Shown here piece by piece: positions 33,465 to 42,614 of a stretch of 64,000 nt of DNA (its first letter is position 1; each line of letters opens with the position of its first letter). The position numbers were made by a program, and so were the translations under genes. Where the stretch lies: positions 79,563 to 143,562 of the forward strand of contig JANPFP010000212.1 of the NCBI GenBank assembly GCA_031423495.1, read 5' to 3'. The stretch is from JACPYM01 sp031423495. GTDB taxonomy: Bacteria; Acidobacteriota; Blastocatellia; RBC074. Under the pieces are notes generated by a model that was not told the DNA's origin, ran no database searches, and worked only from the letters and a program-made list of their open reading frames with translations.

Positions 33465-36400
33465 TTAGAAGTTGAACTTAGCGCCGAGAGTAATGATGCG
33501 TTTGCCAAACTTGTTTAGTTGCCGCTCTCCTTTGGAATCAAGAGAACCCGCGTAACCAAAGTTGCCAATGGTCTGGGCGGTCGGAACAAGTTTCGGATTC
33601 GCTGAATTAGGATTGTCAGTCGTGAATTGCAGTTGCAAGTTCTCTTCTAACAATGAAAGGAGCGGACGGTTCAGGAAGTTGTTCGCCGAAATACGGAATA
33701 ACAACCGCTTGCTTTCGCTGATTTGGAAGCTCTTCTGCATGGTCAAGTCGTGCGTGTTATATCCCGGTCCTTTTAGGTAAGGGAAGTTATACGCGCCCGC
33801 TTGTCCTTGCGGCGGAACACCAAAGCAACTCACATTCGCATACTGTTTATCACCCAAATTCTTGCGCGGATCACACGTCAAGGTAGGTTGCGCAGAAGTA
33901 GCATTGGTACCCAACGCTGCTGCTACGTTACCGGGGTTATAAATCGTCACGATGTCAGTGTCAGCTTTGCCAGCGCACAAGAGTGGGTTACCGGCCTTGG
34001 CAAACCGGCAGGTTTGCTCAAGCGCGCCTTGTAAGCGGAAGTTGACGCTGTTTGCCTGCAACGGATAACCGCTGGCAAATTGCGAGATACCCGAAAGCAT
34101 CCAGCCATCCAAAACTGCCGAAGCCACTTTGTTACTGGTTTTAAATAATTCCTTAGCGAATTTTGGCATGTCAACCGTGTACGCAACGTTGAAAAGATGC
34201 GTACGGTCATAACCAAGAATACCGTAGCTGTGACCTCGTAAATCAAGCTGATCAGCCTGCGCACCTTCAGCGCCACCGGTACGGATACCGAGAGCTTTTG
34301 AGAAGGTGTAGGAAGCCAGATAATTCACTCGACCTTTTTGACGGGTCAAACTCATTTGCAATGAATTGTAATTTTGATAGGCAATATGGGTTCTCATGTT
34401 GACCGCACCAAATCCCGCAAACGGACGGAAGTTGTCACAGTTATTGCCCAGAACCGCCGCCGCTTTACAACCAGCGGTGTTCAGGGGAACCAGGTTTTGA
34501 TCTTGCGTGAAAAGTTGATCACGGCTGCGGTTGCCCACATAAGCCGTCTCAAGCGTCATCGAGCCAGGCAATCTTTGCTGGATCGTGAAGCTGTAACTAT
34601 CCACGTAAGGTTGCTTGTCATCATTGGGGTCTAACACCTCAAAGCTGTTGATAATGTCAGCCGATTTGAGCGCATCTGCCTGGTTAGCAAATCGTCCTTG
34701 AATCTCGCTAAAGGTCGTCGTACCCGTACTGCCCGTTTTGCGGAAGCCCGCCGCAATGTCGAGTCCGCTCGTTAATTGGGCATCGTGGTAATACGAACGA
34801 CCAAAGCCGCCGCGCAAAACCGTTTTACCGTTGCCAAACAAGTCATAGGCGGCGCCTAAGCGCGGCGCGACATATAGCGCACGCGTCGGAGCACCTGACA
34901 GCGGTATGCTGCTGTCTTTTTTGGTGAAGACTACGCCCGGCGGCACGCCGTCAGCCGTTTTTCCAACCTGCGCCGCATTGAACTTCGTGCGATCAAAAAC
35001 CGCGAATCCATTACCCTGGCGGTCATACCATTTGCCGAGGTGATAGAAACGCGCGCCCAAATCAAGCGTCAGCTTACGGTTCACCTTCCAACTGTCTGCG
35101 CCATAAAACTCAAACGTATTGAAGGCGATGTTGCGCAGCACGTTTTTGGTTGAATCGTTATAATCCTGCAAACGTCCTAACAACAAATCTGAAAGGATGT
35201 TACCAGTCGTGTTGCCACCCCAAGTCGCCAAAATCGCCTGACCATTCGAGTTTTCGTTGCCCGGCTGATTGTTGATGACGTGTTCGTAGTAACCGCCGAA
35301 TTTCAACGTATGCACGCCTTTCACCTTTGTCATGTTGTCAGAGATGTTGGCGAGATGTTTGGTGGCGAACAGAATCGGATCGAAGCCGCCGGGATTTAAC
35401 AACGTCGGGCCACCGCCCCACGCACCAATCACTGACGGAATTTGGTCTAAGCCATTTTTGTAAAGGCCGCCGAAAGGAATGTTCAACGCTTTCTTGGAAA
35501 CCTTGGTCGGGTCTTTGAACTGATTCGGGAAATCAATAAACGTATAACCGAAGACCACTTCATTGGTCAGTGTCGAAGTGAAGATTTGCGTCAAGCTGGC
35601 GCTGACTGAATCTGAACGATTCGGCGCATTCGTGGGTGTCGGATAAGGGACTTGACCGGCATTACGCCACCACAGTCCCACCGGGAATTGCTGCAATTCA
35701 GTTTGCAGGTTGTAGCGCGAATAGAATTTCGTCTTTTCGCTGATGTTGTAATCAACGCGGGTGATGGTCTGCTTCATGTTCTGATCAAGTTCGAACACGC
35801 GCGCGTAGTTGTAACCATTGCTTTGGTTCGGGTTTACGTTGCCGAGACCCATTAACTTCGCCATCGCAGAACCGACCGGGTCGAGCTTGTTTGCCGCAAT
35901 CCGATAAGCGCCCGAGCAATAATCTGCCAAGGCTCCTTTAGTGGGATCGCACGGCTGGACGTTCACCTGATCAGAGCCGAGTCCTTTGATGTAAGCCGCA
36001 TCAGTGAAATCGCCGGCCAACATCGCGGGGGTGTAAGTGCGCGAACGCAGTAACCCTGTGTCGAGGCGTTGTTTGTAAAACTCAAACCCAACGAAGAAGA
36101 ACAGCTTGTCGCGGTTTTTGTTGATGCCCGTGCCGGGAATCAACACCGGGCCGCCAAAGTTGCCACCCGGAAAAGCGTATTTGTTTTGGGGGCGTGCTTG
36201 ACCAAAACGGTTATTGATCCACTCGTTCGAGTTGAGATTGAAGTGCCGTCCATAGGTGTAAGCCGAACCATGAAAATCGCGTCCGCCGCCTTTGGTTATC
36301 GCGTTCAGCACCACCGGGCCTTTCGACACGTCTGCGCCGAAATTGGAAGTCGAGACTTTGAACTCTTCGACCATGTCCGGGTTGATATTGATCGGCGTCG

Positions 36401-37085
36401 CGCAGTTGCAACCGGGGTCGCTCACGTGCGCGCCGTCAGCCACGATGTCGAGCGCGTCAGCGCGCGTACCGTTCGCCGAAAAACTACCGACAGCGCTTTG
36501 TTGGCCGCCGTCGCCGTTACCATTGATGCCAATCGCTTCGCCGCTGTAATTGGGGCGATTGCTCAAACCCGTGATCGGTGCGAAACCGGGCAGGGCTTTG
36601 ATCAATTCGGTCGCGTTGCGTCCGACGAGCGAAAGGTTCTGAATTTGTTTGTTGGTGAGCGTGATGCTCTTTTCGCCGCTGTCAGTGGGCGCCAACTGAT
36701 CGTTGGTTGCTGTTACGTCTACCGTTCCAGCTACCGCTGTCGTGCCTAATGCAATCTCGGTCAGCGTACGGCGGTCGCCCGCGCTGATCTTGATGCTCAA
36801 GCGTTCCCATTTAGCAAATCCATCAGCTTCGATTGAAACCGTATAATTGCCTGTGGGAACAGCGGCAAAAGCGAAAACGCCCTCGTCATTGCTGACGGTG
36901 CGGCGTAAGTCGCCTGATGATTCATTTTTAAGTACGACCCGAGCTTTCGGGATAACCGCACCGGTTTGGTCTGCGACGGTGCCGCTCAGTTGTCCGGTCA
37001 ATACCTGACCCAACCCTGTGACAGCCAAGAAGCACAGCCAAACGAACGTAGCCCCAACTCGAGGTATCCGCCTGATTGTTTTCAT
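33465..37085 (-). CDS. TonB-dependent receptor with N-terminal carboxypeptidase-regulatory-like domain (Oar-like)
   Basis: A 1,206-residue outer-membrane protein. It has a signal peptide (~1-27), a carboxypeptidase-regulatory-like beta-sandwich at about 30-115 (LSGTVADQTGAVIPKARVVL, then GVFAFAAVPTGNYTVSIEAD), a plug domain (~140-290; LVGRNATELIKALPGFAPI, GPVVLNAITKGGGRDFHGSA) and a long 22-strand-type barrel ending in an aromatic C-terminal strand (ITLGAKFNF). AGGAG lies 7 nt before ATG 37085. Such Oar/CarbopepD receptors are the main expanded outer-membrane family of Acidobacteria, inferred to import oligosaccharides or peptides or to serve surface adhesion. It is monocistronic, with a strong terminator downstream. 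No SusD-like gene is adjacent. Confidence 0.9.
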   Translation of the reverse strand: MKTIRRIPRVGATFVWLCFLAVTGLGQVLTGQLSGTVADQTGAVIPKARVVLKNESSGDLRRTVSNDEGVFAFAAVPTGNYTVSIEADGFAKWERLSIKISAGDRRTLTEIALGTTAVAGTVDVTATNDQLAPTDSGEKSITLTNKQIQNLSLVGRNATELIKALPGFAPITGLSNRPNYSGEAIGINGNGDGGQQSAVGSFSANGTRADALDIVADGAHVSDPGCNCATPININPDMVEEFKVSTSNFGADVSKGPVVLNAITKGGGRDFHGSAYTYGRHFNLNSNEWINNRFGQARPQNKYAFPGGNFGGPVLIPGTGINKNRDKLFFFVGFEFYKQRLDTGLLRSRTYTPAMLAGDFTDAAYIKGLGSDQVNVQPCDPTKGALADYCSGAYRIAANKLDPVGSAMAKLMGLGNVNPNQSNGYNYARVFELDQNMKQTITRVDYNISEKTKFYSRYNLQTELQQFPVGLWWRNAGQVPYPTPTNAPNRSDSVSASLTQIFTSTLTNEVVFGYTFIDFPNQFKDPTKVSKKALNIPFGGLYKNGLDQIPSVIGAWGGGPTLLNPGGFDPILFATKHLANISDNMTKVKGVHTLKFGGYYEHVINNQPGNENSNGQAILATWGGNTTGNILSDLLLGRLQDYNDSTKNVLRNIAFNTFEFYGADSWKVNRKLTLDLGARFYHLGKWYDRQGNGFAVFDRTKFNAAQVGKTADGVPPGVVFTKKDSSIPLSGAPTRALYVAPRLGAAYDLFGNGKTVLRGGFGRSYYHDAQLTSGLDIAAGFRKTGSTGTTTFSEIQGRFANQADALKSADIINSFEVLDPNDDKQPYVDSYSFTIQQRLPGSMTLETAYVGNRSRDQLFTQDQNLVPLNTAGCKAAAVLGNNCDNFRPFAGFGAVNMRTHIAYQNYNSLQMSLTRQKGRVNYLASYTFSKALGIRTGGAEGAQADQLDLRGHSYGILGYDRTHLFNVAYTVDMPKFAKELFKTSNKVASAVLDGWMLSGISQFASGYPLQANSVNFRLQGALEQTCRFAKAGNPLLCAGKADTDIVTIYNPGNVAAALGTNATSAQPTLTCDPRKNLGDKQYANVSCFGVPPQGQAGAYNFPYLKGPGYNTHDLTMQKSFQISESKRLLFRISANNFLNRPLLSLLEENLQLQFTTDNPNSANPKLVPTAQTIGNFGYAGSLDSKGERQLNKFGKRIITLGAKFNF

Positions 37086-37575
37086 ACAAATCTCCTAAAT
37101 ATACTTAGCGAAAGTGGTAGTCCGACAGTGATGACAGCAGTGAATCTTCCCCTGAATTTTTGGTCAGAAAGAAAGCGCACTCACTCAGCATCTCACGTAT
37201 TATCCCAGCAGCTAGATTTCGTCTTTATAAGGGTTGGTTGTTTTCAACCTAGATATTTACCAAGGCATAGAGTAATGCCATTAGTAATCAGCCATTTTTG
37301 GTTCGTTTTAGTAAACCAACTGGCTTGGGATGCATAAAACTATAGGCAGGGGCTGAAGTCAAACTAAAGTATGAGTTTTACGCACTCAGATGAAGGCAAA
37401 ATTGATGGTGAATCTTTGTCCAGCCCTGACCACAGATCGAAATTCAGCCAGGATTTGAAGAACGGCAAAAACCTGTCTATGCAAGCTCGGTTGAACCAAG
37501 CCCTCCGCGTAGTAAACTAGCCGTCGTTTCGTTCATCTCATTCAATCATTCATTTTTAACGGAGGCGGTAAAGCC
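37086..37575. other. 490-bp intergenic region between the TonB receptor and the FG-GAP/ASPIC gene
   Basis: No credible ORF or RNA gene is seen. The region is AT-richer than its surroundings and must hold the divergent promoters of the TonB receptor (minus) and the FG-GAP/ASPIC protein (plus). I find no strong inverted repeat or operator-like palindrome here. Confidence 0.7.
37491..37518 (+). promoter_or_regulatory. Possible sigma-70-type promoter of the FG-GAP/ASPIC gene
   Basis: TTGAAC (37491-37496) and TAAACT (37513-37518) are separated by 16 bp and lie about 60 bp upstream of the GTG start. Each box matches the consensus at four of six positions, so the call is weak and rests on position as much as on sequence. 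Confidence 0.25.
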
Positions 37576-39282
37576 GTGAGTTCATCTCTGAAATTATTGT
37601 TAGGCGCAGTCTGTGCTGTGTCATTGGCTGCTTCGTTGTTTGCATTCAAATCGCAGGCGCAGGCCGTCAAACCTACGTTTGTTGAAGTGCCTGCGACAAA
37701 AAGCGGCATTGCGTGGATACACGACAACGCGCGTTCGGCAGATCGCTTTCTGCCTGAAACCTGCAATGGCGGCGGCATTTTTCTCGATTTCGACAATGAC
37801 GGATGGCAAGACGTGTTTTTGGTCAACAGCGGGCCGTCGGATTTCTTTGCGCCTACCAAACCGCTCAAACACGCGCTCTATCGCAACAACCGTGACGGTT
37901 CGTTCAGCGATGTGACCGACAAGGCTGGAGTAGGTTCGACCGCGCACGGTTTCGGCATGGGCGCGGCGGCGGGCGATTTCGATGCGGACGGCTGGCAAGA
38001 TTTATACGTGACGAGTTATGGCAAGAACGTGCTTTATCGCAATAACGGCAACGGTACGTTTGCAGATGTTTCAGACAAAGCCGGAGTCGCTGCGCCCGGT
38101 TGGTCTACGCATGCGACGTGGTGGGATTACGACAACGACGGCAAGCTCGATCTGTTCGTGTCGAGCTTCGTTTATTACAAGAAAGACTTGAACGTCGTGT
38201 GCGGCGACAATCGCTTGGGACGCAAGTATTACTGCATCCCGCGAGTGTTTAAGCCGCAACCGAGCAAGCTGTTTCATAACGAAGGCAACGGTACGTTTAG
38301 CGATGTCAGTAAGGCTTCGGGCATTGCGAGCGCGTTGGGCAAGTCGTTCGCCTCGGTGGCGACCGACATCAACAACGACGGCTTGCAGGACTTATTTGTT
38401 GCCAACGACACCGTGGCGAATTTCATGTTCATCAATCGCGGCAACGGCAAGTTCGAGGAGATTGGTTTGGCTTCGGGCGTAGGTTACAGCGACGCGGGCA
38501 GTCCGCGTTCGGGCATGGGCGTAGACGCCACGGATTTCGACGGCGATGGCTGGCAGGACTTGTTTGTGGCGAATATAGATCAGGAGCTTTTCAGCCTTTA
38601 TCACAACGATAAAAACGAAAGCTTTAGCGATCAGGCGGGCGAGATCGGACAAGCTACGCGACTGTTGTCGGGCTGGGGCTTGAAGTTTTTCGATTACGAC
38701 AACGATGGCGATCCCGATTTGTTCTTAGCCAACGGACACCCCGACGACATGGTCGAGCAGCAGGCTTCGCGCGTGAAATATAAAGAGCCGCTGTTGATGT
38801 TTGAGAACGTAGGAAAGGCTTATAAAGACGTGAGCAAAACGTCGGGCGCAGTCTTTGCCAAAGACTTTCCCGCGCGCGGCTTGGCGGTGGGCGATTACGA
38901 CAACGACGGCGACATAGATTTGCTCGTCATCAACAACGGCGATGCTCCGGTATTGCTGCGCAACGAAGGCGGCAATAAAAACAACTGGCTCGGCATCGAG
39001 TTAGTAGCAAAGAAAAGCAATTCACTGGGCGTAGGCGCAATCATCAGTTGGCAGGCGGGCGCGTTGAAAAAGAGCCGCTACAAAACCAGTGGCGGCGGCT
39101 ATCTCTCGTCGCACGATCCGCGCGAAGTGTTGGGCTTGGGCGCGGCGGCGAAAGTTGACGCGCTCGAAATCAAATGGCCCAGCGGTAAGATTGATAAGTT
39201 GGCGAATGTCGCGGTGAATCAATACATTAAGGTGGTTGAGGGCGAAGGCTTGAGCAAGTCGGTAGCGGCTACAATAAAGTGA
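37576..39282 (+). CDS. Secreted FG-GAP/VCBS repeat protein with C-terminal ASPIC/UnbV domain (CRTAC1-like)
   Basis: A 568-residue protein with a signal peptide (LKLLLGAVCAVSLAASLFAF, cleaved near AQA). The start is GTG 37576, set by GGAGG at 37561-37565. Calcium-binding FG-GAP/VCBS motifs recur: DFDNDGWQDVFLVN, DFDADGWQDLYVT, DYDNDGKLDLFVS, DINNDGLQDLFVA, DFDGDGWQDLFVA, DYDNDGDPDLFLA and DYDNDGDIDLLVI, giving a seven-bladed propeller. The last ~100 residues are the ASPIC/UnbV domain (NNWLGIELVAKKSNSLGVGA, then VDALEIKWPSGK). Such proteins are secreted or surface-bound; their ligand is unknown. It is convergent with the GT21-like gene with one base between the stop codons. Confidence 0.9.
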   Translation: MSSSLKLLLGAVCAVSLAASLFAFKSQAQAVKPTFVEVPATKSGIAWIHDNARSADRFLPETCNGGGIFLDFDNDGWQDVFLVNSGPSDFFAPTKPLKHALYRNNRDGSFSDVTDKAGVGSTAHGFGMGAAAGDFDADGWQDLYVTSYGKNVLYRNNGNGTFADVSDKAGVAAPGWSTHATWWDYDNDGKLDLFVSSFVYYKKDLNVVCGDNRLGRKYYCIPRVFKPQPSKLFHNEGNGTFSDVSKASGIASALGKSFASVATDINNDGLQDLFVANDTVANFMFINRGNGKFEEIGLASGVGYSDAGSPRSGMGVDATDFDGDGWQDLFVANIDQELFSLYHNDKNESFSDQAGEIGQATRLLSGWGLKFFDYDNDGDPDLFLANGHPDDMVEQQASRVKYKEPLLMFENVGKAYKDVSKTSGAVFAKDFPARGLAVGDYDNDGDIDLLVINNGDAPVLLRNEGGNKNNWLGIELVAKKSNSLGVGAIISWQAGALKKSRYKTSGGGYLSSHDPREVLGLGAAAKVDALEIKWPSGKIDKLANVAVNQYIKVVEGEGLSKSVAATIK

Positions 39283-39283
39283 T

Positions 39284-40558
39284 TTATTTGGGCGAGCGCA
39301 CCTGCGCTTTTTGTTTGCGCGACGTGCGTGCGCTGGCTTTGGGCGTGGGCTGCAACGGCGAACGTTGCCAGATGTGCGTAACGTCAGGCGCAATCATTTC
39401 ATAGCCGATGCCACGCCAGACGATGCGGCGCGAAAAGGCTGACGCCGCGAGGTTGTAAAGATAAACGAGCGGTACGAGCGGCGCGCAGAGTGCGTAGCAC
39501 CAACGATGCGTGAGCAGGGTTGCGCGCACATCCGGCAGCAAGTTCGCCGCGATGGTGGCGCGCATCCAACTGGTCAATGCGCCCAGCAAAAGAATCATCA
39601 GCCAGCCCACGGCCAACGCGGTTTTGAATTGTCCTTGCGTAGCGCGCCACGCGAGCCACGCCGCTCCGCCCCAAATCGTAAAATTGAAAAGTGCGTTACT
39701 CAGCGCGGTCAGTTGCCATACGTGCGGCGCATAGACGCGCGTGATCTTGAGTTGCCGCGTAGTGAATTCGAGCAACTGTGCCAGTGTCGTATCGGCGTAC
39801 GTAGCTACCAGGCATTGCGGGATGAATTTGATGCGTTGGCCGGTTTCCTGCAACGCAGCGGTCAGTACGTAATCGTCGCTCACCGCGCCACGCCAGCGTT
39901 GTTTGATTTTTAGCCGCGTGAAATTTTCGCGCAGAATCGCCATCGAACCGCCCCACGCAAAACCCGACCGTTCGCCCAATAACGCCAACGCGCTCGCATT
40001 CCATGCTGAAGTCAGCCACGACGCGAAGCCGCCGCGTTCGGACACGTACCAGCGAAAGCCTGTCGTAGCGCCTACGCTGCGGTCATTCAAAGGCGCGACG
40101 AGTTCGGCCAGCCACGTCGCGTGCGAGCGCGCATCGGCATCGGCGAAGACCAACACTTCTACGCGCCGGTCGTTGGCGTCGAGCGTTTCGAGCGCAAACA
40201 ACAGGTTGTGAACTTTTTGTCCGCAGTTGTGCGCTTCGCCTGCGATTAACAACCAGGCATTGCGGCGGCTTTGTTTGATGATTTGGGTGAGCGCGGCATA
40301 AGCAGGGTCTTGCTGGCTTTCGACTACGAACAGCATTTCGTATTCGCGGTAATCCTGTGTGAGAAAGGCGCGGATGTTCGTCTCGAAATCCGGCTCCAAA
40401 CCGCGACACGGCAGAATGATTGCGGCGCGCAACTGGTTGCGCGAAGTGCGTGCGCTGCGCGGAGCCAACGCGTAACGCGCAAAGCGAAACGTCGCCAGCA
40501 ACGAAATGATGCTTTGCAATAACAGCAAGCCGACGAGAATGACGAACAGCGTTCCCAT
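39284..40558 (-). CDS. Family 2/21 glycosyltransferase, ceramide-glucosyltransferase-like
   Basis: A 424-residue membrane enzyme. One N-terminal helix precedes a GT-A catalytic domain with AAIILPCRGLEPDFETNIRA, FADADARSHATWL (DxD), AVSDDYVLTAALQETG and a QxxR-type motif in TTRQLKITRVY. Several C-terminal helices follow (~285-305, 312-335, 365-385). The GGS/SDDYVLT arrangement is that of ceramide glucosyltransferase and HpnI-type enzymes, which glycosylate membrane lipids. The acceptor here is unknown. It is probably a single-gene unit; its stop meets the stop of the convergent FG-GAP gene. Confidence 0.8.
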   Translation of the reverse strand: MGTLFVILVGLLLLQSIISLLATFRFARYALAPRSARTSRNQLRAAIILPCRGLEPDFETNIRAFLTQDYREYEMLFVVESQQDPAYAALTQIIKQSRRNAWLLIAGEAHNCGQKVHNLLFALETLDANDRRVEVLVFADADARSHATWLAELVAPLNDRSVGATTGFRWYVSERGGFASWLTSAWNASALALLGERSGFAWGGSMAILRENFTRLKIKQRWRGAVSDDYVLTAALQETGQRIKFIPQCLVATYADTTLAQLLEFTTRQLKITRVYAPHVWQLTALSNALFNFTIWGGAAWLAWRATQGQFKTALAVGWLMILLLGALTSWMRATIAANLLPDVRATLLTHRWCYALCAPLVPLVYLYNLAASAFSRRIVWRGIGYEMIAPDVTHIWQRSPLQPTPKASARTSRKQKAQVRSPK

Positions 40559-40651
40559 AACAACTACCGCATGAAAAATTGAATGAAAGTTTTTTGGAGG
40601 GGCGAGCGCATTGTGCGCAATGGCTGCGAAAATTTCCAGACCAATGTGACG

Positions 40652-41944
40652 TTACTCGATATTTTCGGTGGCTTCCTGCTGCGCGTAATCGGCCATGCGT
40701 TGTTCGAGCAATTCAGCGATGTGGCTGGGAGCTTCGCCGCTGAGGGCGAGCCGTTTGGTTTCGAGAATGAGATGGGCGAAGGCGGGCGCTTGGGCGCTGA
40801 AACGCGAATCGCGGCTTATGAGGTCTTCGATGACGCGGCGCTCGCGTTCGGCGCGGCTGACGTGTTCGCTCAAGCCCGCAGCCACGGCGTATTCCACCGG
40901 CACGGTTTGGTTTTTGAGAATGGTTAGCAACGGATGAAACGTGTCTTCGATTTGCGCGCGCAGTTGCGGCAATTCGAGCAGGTTCGCTTTGAAACCCAGA
41001 TGGCCTTGCAACGCGAGTTCGATCACGGGCGCGGGCGTGTCGGTTTCGTTCGCGTCGTGCGGCGTGAGTTCCGCGTGCAGATGTTTGAACAGGCTTTCCT
41101 GCAAGGCTTCGGGCGTTGCGTAACTCGTCACGTCAAACGGAAACCGCTTGATCGGGCGCTGGATGTAATCGCGCACCAATTGCGCTTGCGGCTTGCCGTC
41201 AACGATCTCGACCAGATATGCGCCGCGCGTGTTGAAAAATTCTTCTACGTTGCAGGCCTCCAACGAACCGGGGTTGAAAATCCATCCGTCAATCTCGAAA
41301 TTTTTATGAATGTGTCCGAGCGCGAGATAGTCAATCAGCGATTTGAGTTCGTTGAGTTTGGCTACAGGTAGTGCGGGAATCGGGCGATTGAGTTGGCCTT
41401 CGACATCGGTGTGCAACATCATCAGATTGAAACGCTGCGCGTCGTGATGCTGATGAATTTGTTCTATCAAGCCAGGCAGCGCATTGCCGGTCGTAGCGCC
41501 ATACCAAATCGAACCGAAAATGCGCGTGTTGCCCAAATCAATAAATGAGCCGAGCTTCTTTTCTTCATCCCACGGCAACAGTCGCACGCCGCTTTCGTCG
41601 TGAACGGGTTCGAGCAATTTCAAATAGCCCCATTGCGAAAGGCTGCGCAACCAACTGAACCGCTGTTGCGTTTCGTGGCTATCGTGATTGCCTTCGATGG
41701 CGATGACGGGAATGCCCGCATCACGCAACCGCACGAACATCGCCATCGCGTGATTCATGGCTTGCGGTTCTACTTTGCGCGCGTCGAAAAGGTCGCCTGC
41801 GATCACGACGAAATCCACTTGTTCTTTTATGGCATAGCGTTCGAGGCAACTGCTCCACGCGAGAAAGAAATCTTTCGTGCGCTCGTCCGAACGATAGCGA
41901 CGAATGCCCAAGTGAATGTCAGCAATGTGCAGGAATTTAGTCAT
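40652..41944 (-). CDS. SbcD/Mre11-like DNA repair exonuclease
   Basis: A 430-residue metallophosphoesterase of the SbcD/Mre11 family starting at ATG 41944 (MTKFLHIADIHLGIRRYRSD). The dimetal-site motifs are complete: D-x-H in ADIHLG, GDLFDARK, GNHDSHE, MLHTD and LGHIHKN. A capping domain lies at about 280-400. SbcCD-type enzymes cleave DNA hairpins and double-strand ends in an ATP-dependent complex with an SMC-like SbcC. No sbcC gene follows within the window; the GT21-like gene comes next in the same direction, 93 bp on. The gene is divergent from pyrE and its 5' flank contains the hairpin array described below. Confidence 0.88.
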   Translation of the reverse strand: MTKFLHIADIHLGIRRYRSDERTKDFFLAWSSCLERYAIKEQVDFVVIAGDLFDARKVEPQAMNHAMAMFVRLRDAGIPVIAIEGNHDSHETQQRFSWLRSLSQWGYLKLLEPVHDESGVRLLPWDEEKKLGSFIDLGNTRIFGSIWYGATTGNALPGLIEQIHQHHDAQRFNLMMLHTDVEGQLNRPIPALPVAKLNELKSLIDYLALGHIHKNFEIDGWIFNPGSLEACNVEEFFNTRGAYLVEIVDGKPQAQLVRDYIQRPIKRFPFDVTSYATPEALQESLFKHLHAELTPHDANETDTPAPVIELALQGHLGFKANLLELPQLRAQIEDTFHPLLTILKNQTVPVEYAVAAGLSEHVSRAERERRVIEDLISRDSRFSAQAPAFAHLILETKRLALSGEAPSHIAELLEQRMADYAQQEATENIE

Positions 41945-42077
41945 CGGATTCGGCTGAGAATATAGCACACCAAAAACAGCGAATCGGCTGTCAGTGAACT
42001 TGCGTTCGCCGACAACCGACTGTTGCTGGGGTGAGAACCCGAAAAATCTAATCTTAAAAACTGGGTGTAGATAAGGT

Positions 42078-42192
42078 GATGCGCGGATTACGTCAGTTCA
42101 TTGTGCCCCGTATCAAACTGGCGTAACCCGCGCATCGCAGCCGTAAGCCGTGGTTAAATCCGACCCCCGTGTCTTTCCTTTAACCTGTGGCT
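42078..42192. other. Hairpin module 1
   Basis: Hairpin A1: arms 42078-42096 and 42118-42136 (GATGCGCGG...CCGCGCATC), 19 bp with one A/C mismatch and one G/T pair. Its loop is 42097-42117 and contains ATTGTGCCCCGTATC. Hairpin B1: AGCC-GT-GGTTAAA (42146-42158) against TTTAACC-TGT-GGCT (42179-42192), with the invariant 14-mer in the loop. It lacks the purine stretch found after modules 2-4. Confidence 0.75.
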
Positions 42193-42241
42193 CCCGACTG
42201 AAAAACAATAAATCGTTAAAACTTAAACCTGAAAAAAGTGC

Positions 42242-42354
42242 GCTGCGCAGATGGCCCCAGCCAATGTGCCCCGTATCTGACTGAAGCCACCCGCACAGCT
42301 AAATGCCATTGCCGATCAAAATCCGACCCCCGTGTCTTTTCCGACCAGGCAATG
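42242..42354. other. Hairpin module 2
   Basis: Hairpin A2: arms 42242-42255 (GCTGCGCAGATGGC) and 42286-42299 (GCCACCCGCACAGC), 11 of 14 paired; the three mismatches are all A opposite C. The loop contains AATGTGCCCCGTATCTG. Hairpin B2: CATTGCC (42307-42313) with GGCAATG (42348-42354) and the invariant 14-mer between. AAAGAGGAG follows at about 42363. Confidence 0.75.
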
Positions 42355-42391
42355 ACAAACTAAAGAGGAGGTTCAAGAAACTCGCGTCACT

Positions 42392-42427
42392 CAACTCAAT
42401 CGGCAACTCAATCGGCAACTCAATCGG
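42392..42427. repeat. Three tandem copies of a 12-mer inside the hairpin array
   Basis: CAACTCAATCGG is repeated exactly three times (42392-42403, 42404-42415, 42416-42427), between modules 2 and 3. It accounts for the larger spacing of these two modules. Confidence 0.95.
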
Positions 42428-42441
42428 TAAAAAAGTGTGAC

Positions 42442-42550
42442 CTGCAAGTTACGCCATCCAATGTACCCCATTTAGATAACGTAACTTGCAGATCGAAATG
42501 CGACTTGCCACTTAAAACCGACCCCCGTGTCTGCTTTTTAGCGACTCGTC
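42442..42550. other. Hairpin module 3
   Basis: Hairpin A3: CTGCAAGTTACG (42442-42453) and CGTAACTTGCAG (42480-42491), a perfect 12-bp stem; the loop is the most divergent (AATGTACCCCATTTA). Hairpin B3: CTTAAAA (42511-42517) against TTTTTAG (42535-42541) with weaker outer pairing (GAC/GTC), around the invariant 14-mer. GAGAGGAGTGAG follows. Confidence 0.7.
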
Positions 42551-42614
42551 ACATAAACCGAGAGGAGTGAGAAAAATCGTATAAGCTGCTCAATTCCACG
42601 AACTAAAAAGAACG

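Noticed and set aside
37086..37575. Riboswitch or tRNA in the TonB-ASPIC intergenic region
   Set aside because: No paired core motifs, T-arm or known riboswitch consensus could be found on either strand.
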